From the NCBI GenBank assembly GCA_002714745.1, contig PAYF01000015.1, forward strand, positions 18,692 to 27,680: DNA of 8,989 nt. Reading direction: 5' to 3'. Positions 6,741 through 8,989 of this stretch are shown here, piece after piece (positions within the stretch are counted from its first letter, which is position 1; the number at the start of each line of letters is the position of its first letter). The notes below the pieces were generated by a model, which made no database searches, was not told the origin of the DNA, and saw nothing but the letters and a program-made list of their open reading frames with translations. The position numbers and the translations under genes were made by a program. The stretch comes from Methanobacteriota archaeon (GTDB lineage Archaea; Thermoplasmatota; Poseidoniia; Poseidoniales; Thalassarchaeaceae).

Positions 6741-8857
6741 ATTTTCACACTCGTTACTCTAGTATTGTACCAGTTCATAACAGCCGATATAGCGAGGCTA
6801 CCTGCTTGGTATGTGATTAGAAGTAGGATGAACAGAGGGATTAGTTTGCCAACATTGTTCATCATCACCAGTATAACGTAGAATATGTCGCTGTAGGCGA
6901 CGATAACTGCTAGGCTGGAGTTCTTCCAGACGTTCATGAACTGGTTGTTAAACAGAGGCACCATACTCCTCAGAGCCTGAGGCAGAATGACCAACCTGAG
7001 TCTCTGGAATGGATTTAGGGACAGTGAGATTGCAGCCTCAACTTGGCCTCGAGGAAGAGACTGGATACTTCCTCGAACAATCTCAGCAATTGTGGATGCA
7101 GTAAACAGGGTGAGTCCAAGAATCATTGCAAGGAAGAATGGTGTAATCTCGAAGCCGGTGCCCTCGGCTATGTCCCATGCCCCGGGTGAGTCTATCACTC
7201 CGTCGCCGTTCCTGTCCTTGATGTAATCCGGCCATGACAGGCCCTTCGACACGGCGATTCCAGCTGCGACAGCGAAGGCTGCTACCCAGATTGTGAACCT
7301 CTTCCTAAGGCCGGATTCAGAGTCATCTATTTGCAGGGCGTTCATGCCATCGTCATCGAGTTTACTGGTGACCGATAGAGCATAGACGATTATCGCCATC
7401 GCGATGAATGCCTCGGTGCCTCCTCCGTTTGTCGAGACGAAAGGAACTAAGAAATTGATGAAAATCACTGCTGCGAAAATCAGGAAAATATCTGAGGCGA
7501 GTGCCTCTAGTCTCCATCCCAATGTGCTGAAAGGCCTTCTAAGGTGCTCCTGAGGGGTGCTTGGTGTGATTATGAAGCGAGGTTCGATCCTGTCCATGTG
7601 TCGTAGGGCGGCCCTGAGCAGAGCGAGGGCGACCAAGCCCATTACCAGTCTCTGGTATGACGCCACGGTCACGAACCAGATTCCCTGATTGCTGTAGAAC
7701 ACTGCTCCTCCCAACAGGAACTCCTCTTCTATGAAAAGAGGAGCCTGAAGTCCGTATTGGGTTGCAATAAGGAACAGCAGGACTGCGAGGGGGAGGTTTC
7801 GGAATATCTCCACATAAACCGTGGCCATGGTCGAGGCAAGTTTGTTTGAGGAAAGTCTGGTGACTCCGACAATAGTCCCGAGGATGACGCACAGAACTAT
7901 GCTGAGCAGGGTCACCCTAGCGGAGTTGATGACAGCAGCCTTCAGGAACATCCATCTGGTGTCGAAGTTAGCAACTACCTCCATCGGCCACGGATTAATC
8001 TTGAAGGTGTTCACCTTGTCCATGAAGGGGAAAGAGACTTCCCAGCGATTCTGCATGACAGGGTCGGGATCGTGCTGCAGGTAGAGTACCCTAAGCAGCA
8101 AGAACATGATGAATGGCAGAAGCGCGAGATAAGCCAGAGCGGCGGTCCTCCTAGCCTGCACAGAGGGCTTCATCCCCTCCTGTGAGATTCTCCATCCCCA
8201 GTAGAATACCATGAGGAGGATGATTGCAGAGAGGAATAATGGAATGTTCTGAGATACAGGTTGGATCATCGAGAGATTGAGCGTCATAACGAGAAAAAGA
8301 ACGATTGAGCCTGCAGATACGAGAATTGATGGTTCTCGGACGGCATAGCCGATGTTCGAGGGTCTGATGCTGAGCATCTCCGAAATATTGTCCTGCAGCA
8401 GGAGCATTCCAGCTACAACAGCGCCTCCGAAGAAGAAGAATGGGATCTGGGACCCGGGTGTCAGTTCCAGGACGCTTGTTACTAGGACATAGGAGACCGC
8501 GAAGCATACGATGGCGAAGATTGAGCTTGAACACTCGGAGATGGTTCCAATATCGCCTCTTCGCAGGCCTCTGATGAGAGTTCCAATCTCGTTCTTCACC
8601 AGTAGGAAGCAGAGTAAGATGACTCCGCCGACAATCAGAGCCAGTCTCTCCATTGCATAGTAAGAGGGGTTCATCTGGGTGTCTGCAATAGTGATGTCCC
8701 TTGCCATTGCAGAGAGATAATCCACGGACATCCCTAGGAACTTATTCGAGTAGCCCCAGAACAGGTAGACGGCCAATATAGGAACGATATACCCAGTGAA
8801 GAAATCACGTGGAGAATGAATCCGAGGTAGGGATGAGGTGATGTCCCGGAAGTCCAT
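6737..8857 (-). CDS. aapQ: Amino acid ABC importer permease with large N-terminal extension (AapQ-like)
   Basis: At 706 residues this is nearly twice the length of bacterial AapQ (about 400 aa). A family-like N-terminal segment (YIVPILAVYLFWGYSNKFL, 23-41) is followed by roughly six extra hydrophobic segments (about 70-87, 112-129, 138-155, 177-195, 205-220 and 238-258). The transport domain then begins: INSARVTLLSIVLCVILGTIVG (310-331), VEIFRNLPLAVLLF (349-362) and, after a second insert with further membrane segments (about 400-540), STIAEIVRGSIQSLPRGQVEAA (588-609) and WKNSSLAVIVAYSDIF. In the EAA docking loop the usual glycine is Ser613 (EAAISLS), while LP (625-626) is kept. A loop after about 540 holds DRNGDGVID (548-556), an EF-hand/dockerin-like calcium loop. 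The start ATG is inside a perfect inverted repeat, with GGGGAG one base before it. The 3' end overlaps the aapM-like gene by ATGA. Confidence 0.9.
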   Translation of the reverse strand: MDFRDITSSLPRIHSPRDFFTGYIVPILAVYLFWGYSNKFLGMSVDYLSAMARDITIADTQMNPSYYAMERLALIVGGVILLCFLLVKNEIGTLIRGLRRGDIGTISECSSSIFAIVCFAVSYVLVTSVLELTPGSQIPFFFFGGAVVAGMLLLQDNISEMLSIRPSNIGYAVREPSILVSAGSIVLFLVMTLNLSMIQPVSQNIPLFLSAIILLMVFYWGWRISQEGMKPSVQARRTAALAYLALLPFIMFLLLRVLYLQHDPDPVMQNRWEVSFPFMDKVNTFKINPWPMEVVANFDTRWMFLKAAVINSARVTLLSIVLCVILGTIVGVTRLSSNKLASTMATVYVEIFRNLPLAVLLFLIATQYGLQAPLFIEEEFLLGGAVFYSNQGIWFVTVASYQRLVMGLVALALLRAALRHMDRIEPRFIITPSTPQEHLRRPFSTLGWRLEALASDIFLIFAAVIFINFLVPFVSTNGGGTEAFIAMAIIVYALSVTSKLDDDGMNALQIDDSESGLRKRFTIWVAAFAVAAGIAVSKGLSWPDYIKDRNGDGVIDSPGAWDIAEGTGFEITPFFLAMILGLTLFTASTIAEIVRGSIQSLPRGQVEAAISLSLNPFQRLRLVILPQALRSMVPLFNNQFMNVWKNSSLAVIVAYSDIFYVILVMMNNVGKLIPLFILLLITYQAGSLAISAVMNWYNTRVTSVKI

Positions 8858-8877
8858 GCTCCCCGTAGGGGAGCATG
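8855..8877. promoter_or_regulatory. Perfect 10-bp inverted repeat covering the aapQ start codon
   Basis: CATGCTCCCC (8855-8864) and GGGGAGCATG (8868-8877) are exact complements around a three-base spacer, GTA. On the transcribed strand the second arm carries both the purine-rich GGGGAG and the ATG of the aapQ-like gene. In RNA the hairpin would hide the start codon and its ribosome binding site. As DNA it has the shape of a dimeric repressor operator. The sequence cannot decide between the two. Confidence 0.7.
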
Positions 8878-8880
8878 AGG

Positions 8881-8890
8881 TGTAAAAGGA
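8881..8890 (-). promoter_or_regulatory. Possible TATA-like box for aapQ
   Basis: The minus strand reads TCCTTTTACA here. Archaeal initiation about 25 bases from its centre would fall around 8860, almost at the ATG, giving a leaderless or nearly leaderless message. The match to a TATA box is weak, and the same T-run could instead be the U-rich tail of the hairpin just upstream. Confidence 0.25.
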
Positions 8891-8897
8891 TAGTGTG

Positions 8898-8927
8898 GCC
8901 CCTGGGGGAGAAAACCCCCCCAGAGGC
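8898..8927 (-). terminator. GC-rich 13-bp hairpin between binding protein and permease genes
   Basis: On the transcribed strand GCCTCTGGGGGGG and CTCCCCCAGGGGC pair over 13 positions (two of them G-U wobbles) around a TTTT loop. It lies 31 bases past the stop of the binding-protein gene, and the run CCTTTT follows eight bases further on (8884-8889). Its placement matches the intercistronic hairpins that, in many ABC importer operons, protect the binding-protein message and reduce read-through into the permease genes. Partial termination or mRNA protection is inferred; the structure itself is directly visible. Confidence 0.6.
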
Positions 8928-8958
8928 TTACGTAATTCCGATCAGTCAGTTAATGCAT

Positions 8959-8989
8959 TCAGCGCATTGCTGGTGCGTACTGGATCCCA
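8959..8989 (-). CDS. aapJ: C-terminal tail of an amino acid substrate-binding protein (rest beyond window)
   Basis: Only nine complete codons and the TGA stop are inside the window; they read GIQYAPAMR. This matches the usual end of AapJ-type amino acid binding proteins, which typically finish with a Tyr-x-Pro-x-Arg ending such as MYAPPMR. The position, on the same strand and directly ahead of Q, M and P subunits, is where aapJ sits in bacterial aapJQMP operons. Such a protein would be lipid-anchored or secreted outside the membrane and deliver the amino acid to the permeases. The identification rests on a short match plus context. Confidence 0.7.
   Translation of the reverse strand, partial: GIQYAPAMR

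Noticed and set aside
7539..7892. Minus-strand frame of 117 codons inside the aapQ-like gene
   Set aside because: It is in another frame of a long, clearly conserved permease sequence and has Pro/Arg/His-rich composition with no domain.
8805..8876. Small overlapping frame of 23 codons from the ATG in the first arm of the palindrome
   Set aside because: It begins MLPYGEH and overlaps the aapQ start in another frame. It has no ribosome binding site and no evidence of coding; the second ATG is a by-product of the palindrome.
8928..8935. Palindrome TTACGTAA beside the GC-rich hairpin
   Set aside because: Eight bases of simple symmetry, not repeated elsewhere in the window; too little to call a site.
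8942..8989. Alternative open frame at the right edge ending at the TGA at 8942-8944
   Set aside because: It reads WDPVRTSNALNALTD, which matches nothing known, while the neighbouring frame ends in the binding-protein signature YAPAMR.

Overview
The window reads as a piece of archaeal chromosome, most likely from a planktonic marine euryarchaeon of the Poseidoniia (Marine Group II) or a close relative. This assignment is inferred from several features: archaeal-type ribosome binding sites (GGTGA and GGAGG), a TATA-like box in a compact divergent promoter, frequent AGG/AGA arginine codons, a lipobox protein with acidic mature sequence, and acidic loops in a cytosolic enzyme. No rRNA or other marker gene is present to prove it.

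Layout. Bases 1-2347 (minus strand) hold a lipoprotein gene of unknown function, followed 41 bases later by an MsbA/MdlB-type ABC exporter that runs off the left edge. A 94-base divergent promoter region (2348-2441) separates the lipoprotein from a plus-strand NAD kinase gene (2442-3329). The NAD kinase looks more like the mitochondrial NADK2 branch than the classical NadK branch. It converges on a minus-strand MscS-type mechanosensitive channel gene (3326-4201), and the two stop codons share a CTAG.

From 4264 to the right edge there is a minus-strand operon for a polar or general amino acid ABC importer of the Aap type. In transcription order it holds the last nine residues of a substrate-binding protein (aapJ-like, at the right edge), a very large permease (aapQ-like, 706 aa), a second enlarged permease (aapM-like, 577 aa) and the ATPase (aapP-like, 248 aa). 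The J-Q-M-P order is that of the bacterial aap operon. Q/M and M/P are joined by ATGA overlaps. Both permeases carry extra N-terminal membrane segments, and the Q-like one has a calcium-loop-like DxNxDGxID motif in an extracytoplasmic loop.

Regulatory architecture is concentrated in the 101 bases between the binding-protein stop and aapQ. A 13-bp hairpin with a four-base loop lies 31 bases after the stop, and a perfect 10-bp inverted repeat includes the aapQ start codon. A third inverted repeat lies between aapP and mscS. Together these suggest that binding protein, permeases and channel are made in different amounts from one region.

I saw no tRNA, rRNA, CRISPR array, insertion sequence or gene-free stretch longer than about 100 bases.
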